A DNA stretch of 64,000 nt from Candidatus Competibacteraceae bacterium (GTDB lineage: Bacteria > Pseudomonadota > Gammaproteobacteria > Competibacterales > Competibacteraceae): positions 124,001 to 188,000 of the forward strand of contig JADJQQ010000003.1 of assembly GCA_016712625.1 (NCBI GenBank). The letters run 5' to 3'. The notes under the pieces were generated by a model that saw nothing but the letters and a program-made list of their open reading frames with translations, ran no database searches and had not been told where the DNA came from. This document shows, piece by piece, positions 45,546 to 56,057 of the stretch. Made by a program: the position numbers and the translations under genes. The stretch's first letter is position 1, and each line of letters opens with the position of its first letter.

Positions 45546-46052
45546 GTTGCCTCCTTATTCTTTATTGGCGTTGAAGTTAATTGCGATTAACTTCTGCCTG
45601 TCTGGCGAAGACCGGGGAGGCAAACGCATAGGCCGTAAGCAAGGGAGGGGAATCACCCAACTTGCAGTGAGCTTCGAGCGAAAGTTGGGGACACCCTTGC
45701 TGAAGCGCCTTGCGCGCGCTAGGGGCAGAGCCCCTTAGTCTGGATTCGGGGCGTTACGGGGTGTCCCCGTAGAAGGGGGTGTGCCGAAAACGGCTTGCCG
45801 GTTGAGGCCAGGGGGAAGGCTTTCCCCTCTTGATGATTAAGGCTGAATATCAAAGAATTAACAGCGGTAAATATAAAGCTAATATGCTTTATAAAGTGCT
45901 TTATTATAAGCTTTACGAATGTAAAGTACCTGATCTTGCTTGCGGCTAGGGTAGGGAACCAAGGTTGGGGAGTAGATTTGTTCTCGAACGTGCCGCGCCT
46001 AGCGCGGCTTAGCTTCCCGTGCCCTTCCTCCCGTTCGTGAAGTTGGAGGGCA
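45546..46052. other. Non-coding repeat-rich spacer
   Basis: No gene. Contains AGGGGC-aga-GCCCCT (about 45720-45734), repeat B (45747-45830) with ACGGGG-tgt-CCCCGT, and a cluster of AT-rich palindromic motifs at 45867-45930. Confidence 0.45.
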
Positions 46053-46192
46053 CGGGGGATGGTTAAGGCGCGGTATCTCCCAAGCGCGAGAGCGCGGGGG
46101 AATACCGGGGGGGCCGGGCTTTGCGGATCTCCCGCGAAGCCGGGAATCCGCTTAAAGCCCGTCTTAACAACGAGTCGCGCTCGCGCGTCCGC
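46053..46192. repeat. Composite hairpin element, copy 5
   Basis: Same architecture as 44728-44875: CGGTAT-CTCCCAAGCGCGAGAGCGCGGGGG-type hairpin at 46071-46107, TCTCCC/GGGAAT hairpin at 46123-46151 in the outer stem GGGCTTT/AAAGCCC, and terminal GTCGCGC-t-CGCGCGTCC. Two bases that differ between the copies (for example CGAAT to CGGAT) are matched by the pairing strand or fall in loops. Confidence 0.65.
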
Positions 46193-46257
46193 ATAGGAAG
46201 CGAAACGCTACCCATAAATCCCCTACCAGGGGGAACCCTGGTAGGGGAGAAACGGCC

Positions 46258-47162
46258 TTAAGCCGCTTGCTCAAGCGGCTGGGGTTGCAGCTTGAAAAGA
46301 TAATCGGTGGCTTCGCTCGCCTTAGAAGCGGCGGTAAAGAGTGCGCGCTTATCCTGCTTCAGGGCTTTAAGCCAGCCCTGAAGGTAGGCCGCATGGTCGG
46401 GCCGGGGCTCAAGAGAAACTCCCAAGTCAGCACAAAGGAAGGCCGCGCCAAGCTCCGCTACCAACTCTTCCATGGAGTAGGAAAAGTCGCCAAAGCGATT
46501 TTTGAGGTCGCGTTTAAGCCGGGTCGGGTGGCCGGTCCAGTGGGTAAGCTCGTGGAGTAGGGTGGAATAATAACCCTCAGTAGCGCTGCTGGTTGAGCTA
46601 CCCGTAAAGAGTTCCCGTTTGGGCATGTAGATGGTGTCTTTAATGGGGTTATAGCAGGCGCAATTGCCCTTCTCCGTGATGTCGGCATCAGTCGCGGTGA
46701 TAAACGCCTCAACCCGCTCTAGCACTTGAGTCTTATCGACTAGGGAAGATACAGGGGAAGCGGTATAGCCTTCTACTTGGTCAGCATTAAAAACCCAACT
46801 TGCGGTAGCCACAAAAGAACGCTTTGATTTTGTTTCCTCGGAATCTTCCACAGGACGTTCAACGTCTTTGAAAAACACCACGGTTGCGGCGTGTTCCCCT
46901 TAAGTACTTGCGCGCCGCATTCTTTCCACTGCTTGTAAGTACCCCATGTCCCGGTGGTATAGCCGTATTCCATCTGGGCTACCCAAAGGGCAACGGTATT
47001 GACTCCCCGGTAGTTCTTTCCCGTGAACACATTAACCGGGCGGGAATGACTAGAGCCACGGTGCCAAGGCATTTCAAATTTGGGAGCGCCGGCTTCGATG
47101 GCGGCGATTACGCGGTCGGTAATTTGCTGATAAACATTTGGGTTTGATTTGTAAGTTGTCAT
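46258..47162 (-). CDS. ArdC-like antirestriction protein, one frameshift
   Basis: The N-terminal ssDNA-binding domain (VYQQITDRVIAAIEAGAP, MPWHRGSSHSRPVNVFTGKN, YRGVNTVALWVAQ) reads to about 46890. Adding one G to the GGGG run there continues as TVVFFKDVERPVED. The metallopeptidase domain is complete: LLHELTHWTGHPTRLKRDL, YSMEELVAELGAAFLCADL, KALKQDKRALFTAASKASEA. It is the only one of three ArdC copies with an intact HELTH zinc site, so it is probably functional in protecting incoming plasmid DNA. Confidence 0.75.
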
Positions 47163-47415
47163 AAATATCTCCTTTCTTATTATTATCGGTCCGCCCCATG
47201 CGGCCTTTTCATGGGCTTGAAAAAGGCTGGCGGAAAAGGGACTTCTGCACCGAAAGGCCGAAACTCGTGAAGGATGGTTTGCAAGCCGTTTTTTGGAGCG
47301 AAGCGCTCGCGCGGAATGTGTTTACACAGGGGAAAAAACTGAGAAGCAACACCGTTGCAGACAGTCCCGACGCCTGCCAAAAAGCCGGTGAAGAAAGGTC
47401 GCTAGGCGTTGACCG
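47163..47415. other. Spacer upstream of ArdC
   Basis: The promoter and leader of ArdC should lie here. Short open frames on both strands lack any resemblance to known proteins. Confidence 0.35.
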
Positions 47416-47740
47416 TTGAAAGGAGATACCGACAACAACAAAAAGAACCCAAAAATAAGCAAAGTACTGTTTCGCCGCCTGAAGCTTGCGCTCCCAAATT
47501 TAAAATGCCTTGGTATCGAACTAAGCGCTTTCCCGCTTAATGACACGGGAACTTTCCGGGGAGTCAATATCCGTGCCGTAGTCCAGTACGGCAACCGGGA
47601 CAGGGGGCACTTACAAGCAGTGGAAAGAATGCGGCGACGGTCTTAAGGGAAGCCGGAACCGTGGTGGTAAAGACTGGTGGAACCGGGAAACTGCGTTGTG
47701 GCTTCAGCTCGTTGCTGACCAAAGGCTAATTCGCTTTCTT
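47416..47740 (+). pseudogene. Inverted, decayed copy of the ArdC N-terminal region
   Basis: FRRLKLALPNLKCLG, TGTFRGVNIRAVVQYGN and AVERMRRRS echo, with shifted frames, the ArdC segment at 46900-47110 in opposite orientation (GAPKFEMPW, YRGVNTVALW, YKQWKECG). At DNA level the shared words include CTCCCAAATTT, ATGCCTTGG and CCGGGGAGTCAATA. The two make an imperfect inverted duplication around 47.2-47.4 kb. Confidence 0.5.
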
Positions 47741-48396
47741 TCTCCCCGATAAGACTAACGGGTTGGGGTTGGGCCGCGTCCAGCTCAAGGAGAAGGGCAA
47801 AAGCTATAACCCCAAGACACCTTGCCCAAATAGGACGCTTGGCAGCGTTCAGCGCCACGAGGGTTATTACCCGACGGCTTATCCTGGATTGGCTAACTGA
47901 CCCGGCGGGCGAGCGCCGCTTTGGCTTTAGCCGTCTTGGAAGTGTGGGTAGCGCGGGCCAGCGGCTTGCGCTGACTTGGGGGTTTCTCTTGGGCCTTGGC
48001 TTTGCGGCAATCGGGGCTGGCTTAAAGCTCGGTAAGCGCTCGGAAGCTTCGGGCTAGCGAAGCTATCAACCCTTCAAGCTGCGGCTGCTTGAGCCAGCGG
48101 CTTAAGGCCACAATCTGTCCCATACAAGGGGACTTCCGGTAGGGGTGGAAAGCGACGTTTCGCGATAGGACGTTAAGAGGCGGTGGGGACCAAAGGCGGG
48201 GTGGGTGGCTGGGGTCCAAAGGTGGTGGGGAAACGATCCGCCGTCCTGGCGGGCCGCAACTGGTTCACGCCCAAAACTTTGGGCGTGAACCAGATCGCAA
48301 TCCTTGGCTTTGCCACTTGAGATCGGATATATCGCTTGCCTAATTGGCTATAATTGGATATTTATAAGCCACTATGGATAGGAAAATGGCTAAACT
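47741..48396. other. Non-coding spacer with repeat A
   Basis: A 72-codon plus-strand frame (47839-48057) with a hydrophobic segment is possible but lacks a ribosome site and family. Repeat A is at 48182-48231. GGTTCACGCCCAAA/TTTGGGCGTGAACC forms a perfect 14-bp inverted repeat with a 2-nt loop near 48260-48290. A promoter-like TTGCCT-N5-8-TATAAT lies near 48340-48355 before the Fic gene. Confidence 0.4.
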
Positions 48397-49491
48397 ATGA
48401 AAACGGGATCGCTCCGGATCGCGCCGGAAATGCTGCGGCTCATCGCCGAAATTGACGAATTCAAGGGAGCCTGGCGGGCCATGACGGCGCTCGCGCCGGA
48501 ACGGCTCGCGGTCTTAAAGCGCGTTGCCACCATTGAGAGTATCGGGTCCTCGACCCGGATTGAGGGGGCGAAGCTCTCTGACCGGGAAGTGGAAGCGCTC
48601 CTTGGGCGGCTGGAACAACAGTTCTTCGTCAGCCGCGATGAAGAGGAAGTCGCGGGCTATGCCGAAGTGATGGACACGCTCTTTGAGAGCCATTCGGCGA
48701 TTCCCCTAACGGAAAACCACGTCAAACAGCTTCATGCCCGGCTGCTCCGGCACGCCCGCAAAGATGAGCGTCATCGGGGCGATTACAAGAAGCTCGCCAA
48801 TCACGTTGAAGCCTTTGGGCCTCAAGGCGAAAGCCTGGGCATCATCTTTGCCACGGCTTCACCTTTTGACACCCCGCTCAGGATGCAAGAACTTCTGGTC
48901 TCGACGCGCGAAGCGCTCGCGGATGCCAGTCTGCATCCGCTGGTGGTGATCGGGATGTTTGTCGTGGAATTCCTCGCGATTCATCCCTTTCAAGACGGTA
49001 ACGGGCGGCTCTCGCGCGTGTTGACGACGCTTCTCTTGCTTCAGTCGGGCTATGGTTATGTGCCGTTTAGCTCGCTCGAAAGCGTGATTGAGCACAACAA
49101 AGACGGTTATTACCTGGCCCTACGGCGAACTCAAGGAACGCTCGCCAGCGATGCGCCCGATTGGGAACCTTGGTTGCTCTTCTTCCTACGCTCGCTCAAG
49201 CAGCAAAAGGATCGCCTTGCGGCCAAGATTACCCGCGATTCGCGTATGGAGGGCTTGCATCCTGACGCACTGGCGATCCTGGAGCAGGTGCGCGTTTCAG
49301 GGCGAATCGCCACGGGTGAAGCTGAAAAGCTGACCGGTGCGCCTCGGCCTACGGTCAAGGTGAGGCTTGCTGAACTGGTTAAACGGGGGCTTCTGGTGCG
49401 GCATGGACAGGGTAGGGGGGCGTGGTATGGGCTGCCGCCCCAACAGGGAGAGCGGGAGGCGGATAGCGTTCAAAAACAAGCGCTAGGTTAA
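48397..49491 (+). CDS. Fic-family AMP transferase with self-inhibiting helix
   Basis: 364 aa. The catalytic loop HPFQDGNGRLSR (residues 196-207) is canonical. SSTRIEG at 51-57 matches the (S/T)xxxE(G/N) inhibitory helix placed N-terminal to the Fic core, so the enzyme holds itself in check (class II). The C-terminal part (GRIATGEAEKLTGAPRPTVK) is a winged helix, suggesting DNA binding. Likely AMPylates a host protein; target unknown. Intact. Confidence 0.85.
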   Translation: MKTGSLRIAPEMLRLIAEIDEFKGAWRAMTALAPERLAVLKRVATIESIGSSTRIEGAKLSDREVEALLGRLEQQFFVSRDEEEVAGYAEVMDTLFESHSAIPLTENHVKQLHARLLRHARKDERHRGDYKKLANHVEAFGPQGESLGIIFATASPFDTPLRMQELLVSTREALADASLHPLVVIGMFVVEFLAIHPFQDGNGRLSRVLTTLLLLQSGYGYVPFSSLESVIEHNKDGYYLALRRTQGTLASDAPDWEPWLLFFLRSLKQQKDRLAAKITRDSRMEGLHPDALAILEQVRVSGRIATGEAEKLTGAPRPTVKVRLAELVKRGLLVRHGQGRGAWYGLPPQQGEREADSVQKQALG

Positions 49492-49537
49492 ATGAGATCA
49501 ATCTTCCCCAACGAGCTAAGTTATATGGATAAGCCAA

Positions 49538-50754
49538 GTGAAAGAGCGACAGATCAACAGCGTGCCTCACTCGCAACCTAATGACCATAATCCGTGGGTG
49601 GTCTTTCTCGTCTTCCTTCGCCTTGGGCTGACTTCCTTTGGTGGGCCTATCGCTCATCTGGGCTACTTTCGGGATGAGTTCGTCGAGCGTCGCCGGTGGT
49701 TGACCGAACAAAGTTATGCGGATTTGGTAGCGCTCTGTCAATTCCTGCCGGGTCCGGCCAGTAGTCAAGTCGGCATAGCGCTTGGGCTTGCTCGGGCTGG
49801 GTATGCGGGAGCGTTCGCCGCGTGGGCGGGATTTACCCTGCCTTCGGCCTTGATGCTTATTCTCGTCGCATTGGGCATTTCCAGTAGCGGTCATGCGCTC
49901 GCGCCTGGTGCCCTGCACGGGCTCAAGGTGGCGGCGGTTGCCGTCGTGGCCCAAGCAGTATGGGGAATGGCCCGGACTCTTTGTCCCGATGCGCCACGTG
50001 TCAGCCTCGTGGCGGTTTGCAAGCTGTCTAGTTCTATTCATGCCTTCTGGCTTGGGGCCAAATTGTGGTGATAACCGGCGCGGCTCTGGTTGGTTCACTG
50101 TTCTTCAAAGCCAGTCAACAGGGTTCCATGAGTCGCTATCCTTTATGGTAAACCTCGCACAGGGTGCTTTTGCTCTCGCTGTTTTTCCTCCTTATCGGGC
50201 TACCGCTTTTTGCGCAATGGATTCCTAGTCAAACTATCAAGATGAGGCGATTCGTTTCCGGGCCGGTTCATTAGTTTTTGGAGGCGGCCATACATACTGC
50301 CGCTCCCTTCAAGCGGAAGTCGTGCCATCTGGCTGGGTGAGCAATGAAACTTTTTGGCTGGATATGGGGGGCACAAGCGTGCCGGGACCTATTCACCTTT
50401 GCCGCTTTCCTGGGCGCGTCGATGAATAGCGAGCCAAAGGGGTTACTGGGTGGAATGATTTGCTTGGTGTGGATCTTTGCGCCGTCTTTTCTGCTTGTCG
50501 TCGGAGTTTTGCCATTTTGGGAACAACTTCGGCGCAATGAGCGGATGCAGTCTGCCCTGATTGGAGTCAATGCGGCGGTCGTCGGCATACTCCTAGCTGC
50601 CCTGTATCATCCGGTCTGGACCACAGCAATCCATCAGCCGCAAGACTTCGGCTTGGCCTTGGTAGCTTTCGTGGCATTGATGTTCTGGAAGTTACCGCCG
50701 TGGTTGATCGTCATGGGTAGTGGCGGGGGGATGTTGCTTAGTATCGGGGTTTGA
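49538..50754 (+). CDS. chrA: Chromate transporter ChrA, frameshifted
   Basis: The N-terminal half has FLRLGLTSFGGPIAHLGYFR, DLVALCQFLPGPASSQVGI and GYAGAFAAWAGFTLPSALML, the CHR domain. The C-terminal half has LFTFAAFLGASMNSEPKGLL and an additional membrane hairpin. Several one-base changes between 50010 and 50350 break the middle, including an extra T in GTTTGC at 50014; the protein text persists in other frames (LVLFMPSGLG, VVITGAALVGSLFF). Exports chromate in resistant bacteria. Could be intact in life. Confidence 0.7.
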
Positions 50755-50770
50755 TGGAAGAGGGGCTTGG

Positions 50771-51831
50771 TTAAAGTTCACCCTTGAAAGCTTTATCGAG
50801 AATTGAGGGAAGCATGGCATCAAGCTCGGCGGTGGTTTGGAATTGGATGACTTTTAGACTACCTATTTTATTGCGTAGCTTTTCTATCTTGATTAAAATT
50901 GTTCTTTGCTCAGACAGTGAAAGAATAGGGATTTGAATATCGAGTAATTTTTCCGTTCTTAGTTTTCGTGTGTCATGTGTCGACTTTTCGACGAGTGCTA
51001 CCATTTTCGGATTGAATACCCAAAAAAATGAGCATAGGAAAGCTGGTAATAGGCGTTTATCTGGGATAAGAGCCTTCATATCTTGTTGATAGCTGCTGTA
51101 ACTTTAAGCACTGCGGATGGGAAGGTGTGAACGAGAATCATTCCACGAACAACAATGAGTACCGCTTCTTGATCTATAATTTTTAACGAGGGTCTCTTTT
51201 GTAGCGCTTTCTGATATGTGGTCAATTGCGTCGTGAATTTCACGTATCTTCATGTCTTTTGGGGTGATCCATGGTATAGAACCTTCCCAGTATGTTGGAT
51301 TAGATTTTGATGGAGTGCCGCCACCACGAATGTCAACCAATTCGTGCAAGGGTCTGTGTTGGCACTTTATAACTACTTCATTAAAAACTGTAGTTGCACT
51401 GCGTCTCCATAGTCTTTCTAATTCATTTCCTGCCTGGTGGCGTAGCTTATGTGCCTCCTCAATCTTCCCCGCCAATCGCTCAATCTTCGCTACAATTCGT
51501 TGCTGCTCTGCGAGAGGGGGTAGGGGAATAGCTATCTGGAGAAATTTCTCTCTTTAAGGCGAACTCGATTGGTTGTACCCTCGCTAACTGTTTTGCATGA
51601 TTCCAGCAAATTATTAGTCTTGCTTAACGACAGTATAAATTGATTGGTATGAACTTGAAGCCTTCGGCTGCCAGCAATTTGAGAGCCAGTCACCATGCCG
51701 CGTAACGTAACTCCCTTGCCCCATAGCCTAACGGTCACTTCCTTGTATTCCTGTTGCGGATCAAGCTCGATCCAATTTTGGGATTTGTGCAGAACTTCTC
51801 CTAACTTCACCAGTGGCCATGCCTTACTCAT
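50771..51831 (-). CDS. hsdS: Type I restriction specificity subunit HsdS, frameshifted
   Basis: It starts MSKAWPLVKLGEVLHKSQNW. After a missing C at about 51537 it continues IAIPLPPLAEQQRIVAKIER into the second target-recognition domain (LHELVDIRGGGTPSKSNPTY, SIPWITPKDMKI). It ends ILSLSEQRTILIKIEKLRNK and LDAMLPSILDKAFKGEL. Further one-base changes lie near 51190 and 51083. Two half-domains with conserved helices recognise a split DNA site. Overlaps hsdM by 4 bp. Confidence 0.75.
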
Positions 51832-53434
51832 GCCTCCGCCCTCCCTAACTCGGCCTTGATCTCTTCCATCAATTCTAGAATCCGCCGCTCTTTTTTGATG
51901 ATGTCCTCGGCCAGTTGTTCTGGGGGCAAGTGCTCAAGGGTCTCGACGCTGTTGGGGTTCTTGATGTCCAGATTCACTGAGAGGAGATTTCCTTCGGCGT
52001 TGTACTTGAGCACGTTGCTGGCTGGAATCTTCCAAGCGTGTTCATTCTCCGCACGGGTATCGAGCGGCCACCAGGCGATGCACTCGGCAAAATCCTCAAA
52101 GCGCATGGGCTGGGTTTTGGTGTAGTTCTTCCGTCCTTCTGGAAGTGGCACTTCGTAGTACCAAATCGCCTCGGTTGGCCCGCTGCGGTCAAAGAACAAG
52201 AGATTGGTGGGAATGCCGGTGTAGGGCGCAAAGACTCCATTCGGCAACCTGACGATGGTATGCAGGTTGAACTCCTTCACAAGCTGCTCCTTGATGCGGG
52301 CGCATACCCCGTCGCCAAAGAACGTGCCGTTCGGAACCACCACGGCGGCGCGTCCGCCCTGGGGCGATTTGCCGCCGGGGCGCTTGAGCTTGCGCATAAT
52401 CAGTTGCAGAAAGAGCAGCGCGGTTTCTGAGGTCTGCATGTCCTCGGGGAAATTGCCCTGGATGCCCTTCTCTTCCTCCCCGCCAAACGGGGGATTGGTG
52501 AGAATCACGTCTACCCGATCCTTGTCGCCTATTTCCCGCAAGGGAAAGCGCAAGCTGTTCCCGGAATCAATTCTCGGGTTTTCCAGGCCGTGTAAGAGCA
52601 AGTTCATCTGCGCCAGCAGATAGGGTAGGGACTTCGCTTCGCCGCCCTGGATGCTCCGCTCTTGCAAGGTCTCGCGATCCTTGACAGTCTTGCACTGCGC
52701 TTCCAAGTGGGTGAACGCCTCCACCAGGAACCCGCCCGTGCCGCACGCGGGGTCTAAAACCACTTCGCCCAGTCGGGGATGAGTCACTTCCACCATGAAG
52801 CGAACGACGGCGCGGGGGGTGTAGAACTCCCCACTGTCGCCAGCGGAATCCCGCATCTCCTTGAGCATGGATTCGTAAAGATGCCCCAAGGTGTGCATCT
52901 CTTCGCTGGCGTTGAAATGGATGCCGCTCACCTTGTCGATCACATCGCGTAGCAGATAGCCGTTCAACATCCGGTTTTGCACGCCGCGAAACACGGTGGC
53001 GATCACGTCGCGGCGGTCGCCGCCGTTCACTCCCTGCAAGCTGCGCAAATAGGCAAACAGTCCGGCTCCGCGCTTCCCGTCCGGGCGGATCGCTTCATCG
53101 TTATTGATGAAGGCGATCAACTCCTCGCCCGTCATCTGACCCGCCCAATCCCGCCAGCGGTACGGCCGTGCAATTGCCGGTTGAAACGGTTTCCCCTTCA
53201 TCACGGCCTCGGTTTCCCGCACCTGCTCCAGGTCGTCCAGGAACTTGAGAAAGAGAATCCAGGTGAGCATCGGCAAGCGATCCAAGTCGCCATTCAGGCC
53301 CTTGTCCTTGCGCATGATGTCCCGTGCGGACTTGATCAAGCTGCCAAGCTGCTGGGTGGTGGTCGCGGGCGGCGCGGGTGGTTTGCTGCGGTTTTTACTT
53401 CGGGCTTCGGGTCGGACTTCTTCGGTCTTGCCAT
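51828..53434 (-). CDS. hsdM: Type I DNA methyltransferase HsdM
   Basis: Motif I VVLDPACGTGGFLVEAF and motif IV DVILTNPPFGG mark an N6-adenine methyltransferase. The N-terminal HsdM domain (IMRKDKGLNGDLDRLPMLTW) and the GEFYTPRAVVRFMV block are present. The likely start is ATG 53434 (MARPKKSDPKP), joined to the main frame by one A added to the A5 run near 53395; the main frame alone begins at TTG 53339. Product with HsdS methylates host DNA; with HsdR it restricts foreign DNA. Confidence 0.85.
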
Positions 53435-53466
53435 GAGTGGGGTTCAGTAGTGGCTATTGGTTATTC

Positions 53467-55854
53467 TTACATCGTGTAGATGAGGGTTTGGAGTCGATCT
53501 ACGGCCTGCTTAAGCGGCGCTGCGCCGCCAAAGAGGGTTGCGATCTCCATCAGGTTTCCATACTGCGAGATCGGGGGTACTTGCAAGGCGGTGGGGATGG
53601 CAAGCTGATCCGGGCCGTGTTCGCTGTATTTATCCAGTAAAGCGTTCAAAATCGCTCGGGATTTCTCCTCGTATTGGGCAAAGAACGCCTGCTCGTGGCT
53701 CCGCACTCGGGCGGCGCGCTCGCGGCGGGTGCGCAATGGGGTATGAAAGGCGACATGACACAGTAAGTCAAACGGATCGGCCTCGGGCTGCTTAGCCACG
53801 TCGGCGAGTGCCTCAAAGGTAATTCCTTGCGCTTCCAAGGTGAGAAGCACTTCTTCGCGGGTGAGGGGGTTGGCCCACTGGTCGTGAAGCTCGTTGGCGG
53901 AACGAAACAGCGTCCTGACCTTTTCGGCGGTGTAATCGGTGTATTGCACGGTATAGAGCTGCTTGCCGTCGGCGTCCAGTTCCATGACCTGGTGGCCGAT
54001 CACCTGCACCTGACCGCCGTCCGCGTAGTATTTCCGTGGATTATGTGGCTCATCGTCATTATTGGAATCGGCTGGGGTAGGACAGTCCTCAAGGGCGGCT
54101 TCCTCGCCCTGATCGGCTTCAGCATCCTGGGCCTCGGTGGTCTCCACTTCCGATACCGTGTTCCCCTCGGTGTCCATGGTGATGTCCTCGGCGAACTCGG
54201 GAAAGCCGTCAAAGCCGGGGTCGGCAAACTGCCGGGTGGCCGATCCGGTGTAGTCCAGGATGTTGAAATAGAGCTTGCCGTAATCCTCTCGAATCCGAGT
54301 GCCGCGCCCGATGATCTGCTTGAATTCGCTCATGGAGTTGATGATGCGCACGATGACCACGTTCTTGCAGGTCGGCGCGTCAACCCCGGTGGTGAGCAAT
54401 TGGGAAGTGGTGAGGATGACCGGCGCGGTGGTCTCCAGCTCCTGAAACCGGCTCAAGTGCCCCCGGCCAATGTCCTTTTCATCGGAAGTCACGCGGGCTA
54501 CGTAGTTGGGATACTGCTTGACCAAATCCTGATTGAGATTGGCGATGGCCCGGCGCATTTCATCGGCGTGTTCCTGGTCCACGCAGAACACGATGGTCTT
54601 GGCAAAGCGGTCGGTTCGCTTCATGAACTCGGTTAAATGGCGTGCAATCGCCTCGGTGCGGGAGCGCAACGCCACCACTCGCTCAAAATCCTCGGTGCGG
54701 TATTCGCCATCCGGGATTTCTCGCCCATAACGGTCCAGCTCGCCCTTGGTGGGCCGCCAGCCGCTCGCGTCTACGGTGGTGATCACCCGGTGAACCCGGT
54801 AAGGGGCTAGAAACCCGTCCGCGATTCCCTGCTTGAGGCTGTAGGTATAGAGCGGCTTGCCAAAGTAGCGGTAGGTGTCGCGGTTATCCTCCCGCAAGGG
54901 GGTGGCGGTCATCCCCAACTGATAGGCCGGTTCAAAGTAGTCGAGGATTTCCCGCCAATTGCTTTCATCGCGGGCGCTGCCCCGGTGGCACTCGTCCACC
55001 ACGATCAAATCAAAGAAGTCTCTGGGATATTGCCGGTACAGGCCGGGGCGGCGTTCGTCCTTGGCGAGCGCCTGGTAGATGGCAAAGTACATCTCCCGGC
55101 CCTTGCTGATTTCCCCGCCTTCAATCTTGAACCGGGCCTCGCCAAAGGGGGCAAAGGTCTTGTCCTTGGGATCGTCCACCAGGATGTTGCGGTCGGCCAG
55201 AAACAGGATGCGGGGTTTGCGGTGTTCGCCGGTGCGGTTCCATCGCGCGTTCCATAACTTCCAACAAATCTGGAACGCCACCACGGTTTTCCCGGTGCCG
55301 GTCGCCATGGTGAGCAAGTTACGGCGCTGGCCTTGCAAGATCGCCTGCACGGTGCGGTTGATGGCGATCTCTTGGTAGTAGCGGGGTTTGATGCCGATGA
55401 GGTAAGCCGGGGTGAGCAACCGGCTGGCGGTTTCATCGCTCAGATTCTCGGCGGCTTTGAGCCGCTCCCAAAGCGTTTCCGGGGTAGGAAAGGCCGATAG
55501 CAACTGTTCGCAACCGGTGGTGTAGTCGAATTCCAGAATCTCATGGCCGTTGGTGGCATAGGCGAACTTGAGGCCCAAAATCTCGGCATAATCCTTCGCT
55601 TGCTGCATCCCAGTTCCAACAGGTTCGGCCTCGGGCTTGGCCTCCACCACGGCTAATGCAAAGTCGCGGGTGTAGTGAAGCAGGTAATCCGCCCGCTTCC
55701 TCTCTCCACGTAACGGCTTGCCGCTCGTGGTGAATACCCGCCCGTCAGTGAACACCTTCTGCTCGGTCATGGAGTGGGGGGAAATTTCCCAAGCGGCTTT
55801 CTGCAACTTCGGGGTCACATAGACACGGCAGGTATCGGCTTCGTTGAGGGACAT
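53467..55854 (-). CDS. hsdR: Type I restriction endonuclease subunit HsdR (EcoEI-like)
   Basis: 795 aa, complete. The nuclease domain is near the N-terminus (RADYLLHY, AVVEAKPEAEPVG). The SF2 translocase has Walker A TMATGTGKTVVAFQ, DECHRG (DEAD-box position), GMTATP and QIIGRGTRIREDYGK. An acidic linker follows at residues about 560-600 and the C-terminal HsdR domain ends the protein. First gene of the hsdRMS operon, divergent from the TIGR04255 operon across a palindrome-rich AT spacer. Confidence 0.9.
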   Translation of the reverse strand: MSLNEADTCRVYVTPKLQKAAWEISPHSMTEQKVFTDGRVFTTSGKPLRGERKRADYLLHYTRDFALAVVEAKPEAEPVGTGMQQAKDYAEILGLKFAYATNGHEILEFDYTTGCEQLLSAFPTPETLWERLKAAENLSDETASRLLTPAYLIGIKPRYYQEIAINRTVQAILQGQRRNLLTMATGTGKTVVAFQICWKLWNARWNRTGEHRKPRILFLADRNILVDDPKDKTFAPFGEARFKIEGGEISKGREMYFAIYQALAKDERRPGLYRQYPRDFFDLIVVDECHRGSARDESNWREILDYFEPAYQLGMTATPLREDNRDTYRYFGKPLYTYSLKQGIADGFLAPYRVHRVITTVDASGWRPTKGELDRYGREIPDGEYRTEDFERVVALRSRTEAIARHLTEFMKRTDRFAKTIVFCVDQEHADEMRRAIANLNQDLVKQYPNYVARVTSDEKDIGRGHLSRFQELETTAPVILTTSQLLTTGVDAPTCKNVVIVRIINSMSEFKQIIGRGTRIREDYGKLYFNILDYTGSATRQFADPGFDGFPEFAEDITMDTEGNTVSEVETTEAQDAEADQGEEAALEDCPTPADSNNDDEPHNPRKYYADGGQVQVIGHQVMELDADGKQLYTVQYTDYTAEKVRTLFRSANELHDQWANPLTREEVLLTLEAQGITFEALADVAKQPEADPFDLLCHVAFHTPLRTRRERAARVRSHEQAFFAQYEEKSRAILNALLDKYSEHGPDQLAIPTALQVPPISQYGNLMEIATLFGGAAPLKQAVDRLQTLIYTM

Positions 55855-56057
55855 GGCACGCTATTAGGTAGGATTATTTTTCAATATAACAAAATATATC
55901 GTTTAATATCAAAAAATTAAGATATTTGGATATAGGTTTTTAGGTTCATAATATAACTTGAAAGTTATATTATGGAGTGATATAACTTGCGAACTACAAA
56001 GCTGCAATTAATTGGTTGAACTGCTAATCTGAAAGGATAAAGATTTTTAAGAATTAA
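55855..56057. promoter_or_regulatory. Divergent promoter region with 13-bp inverted repeat
   Basis: CATAATATAACTT (55947-55959) and AAGTTATATTATG (55962-55974) form a perfect 13-bp inverted repeat with a 2-nt centre. A third half site, GATATAACTTG, starts at 55979. This is a good operator candidate for controlling hsdR, the 56058 operon, or both; the XRE protein at 57904 is a candidate regulator. Confidence 0.55.
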
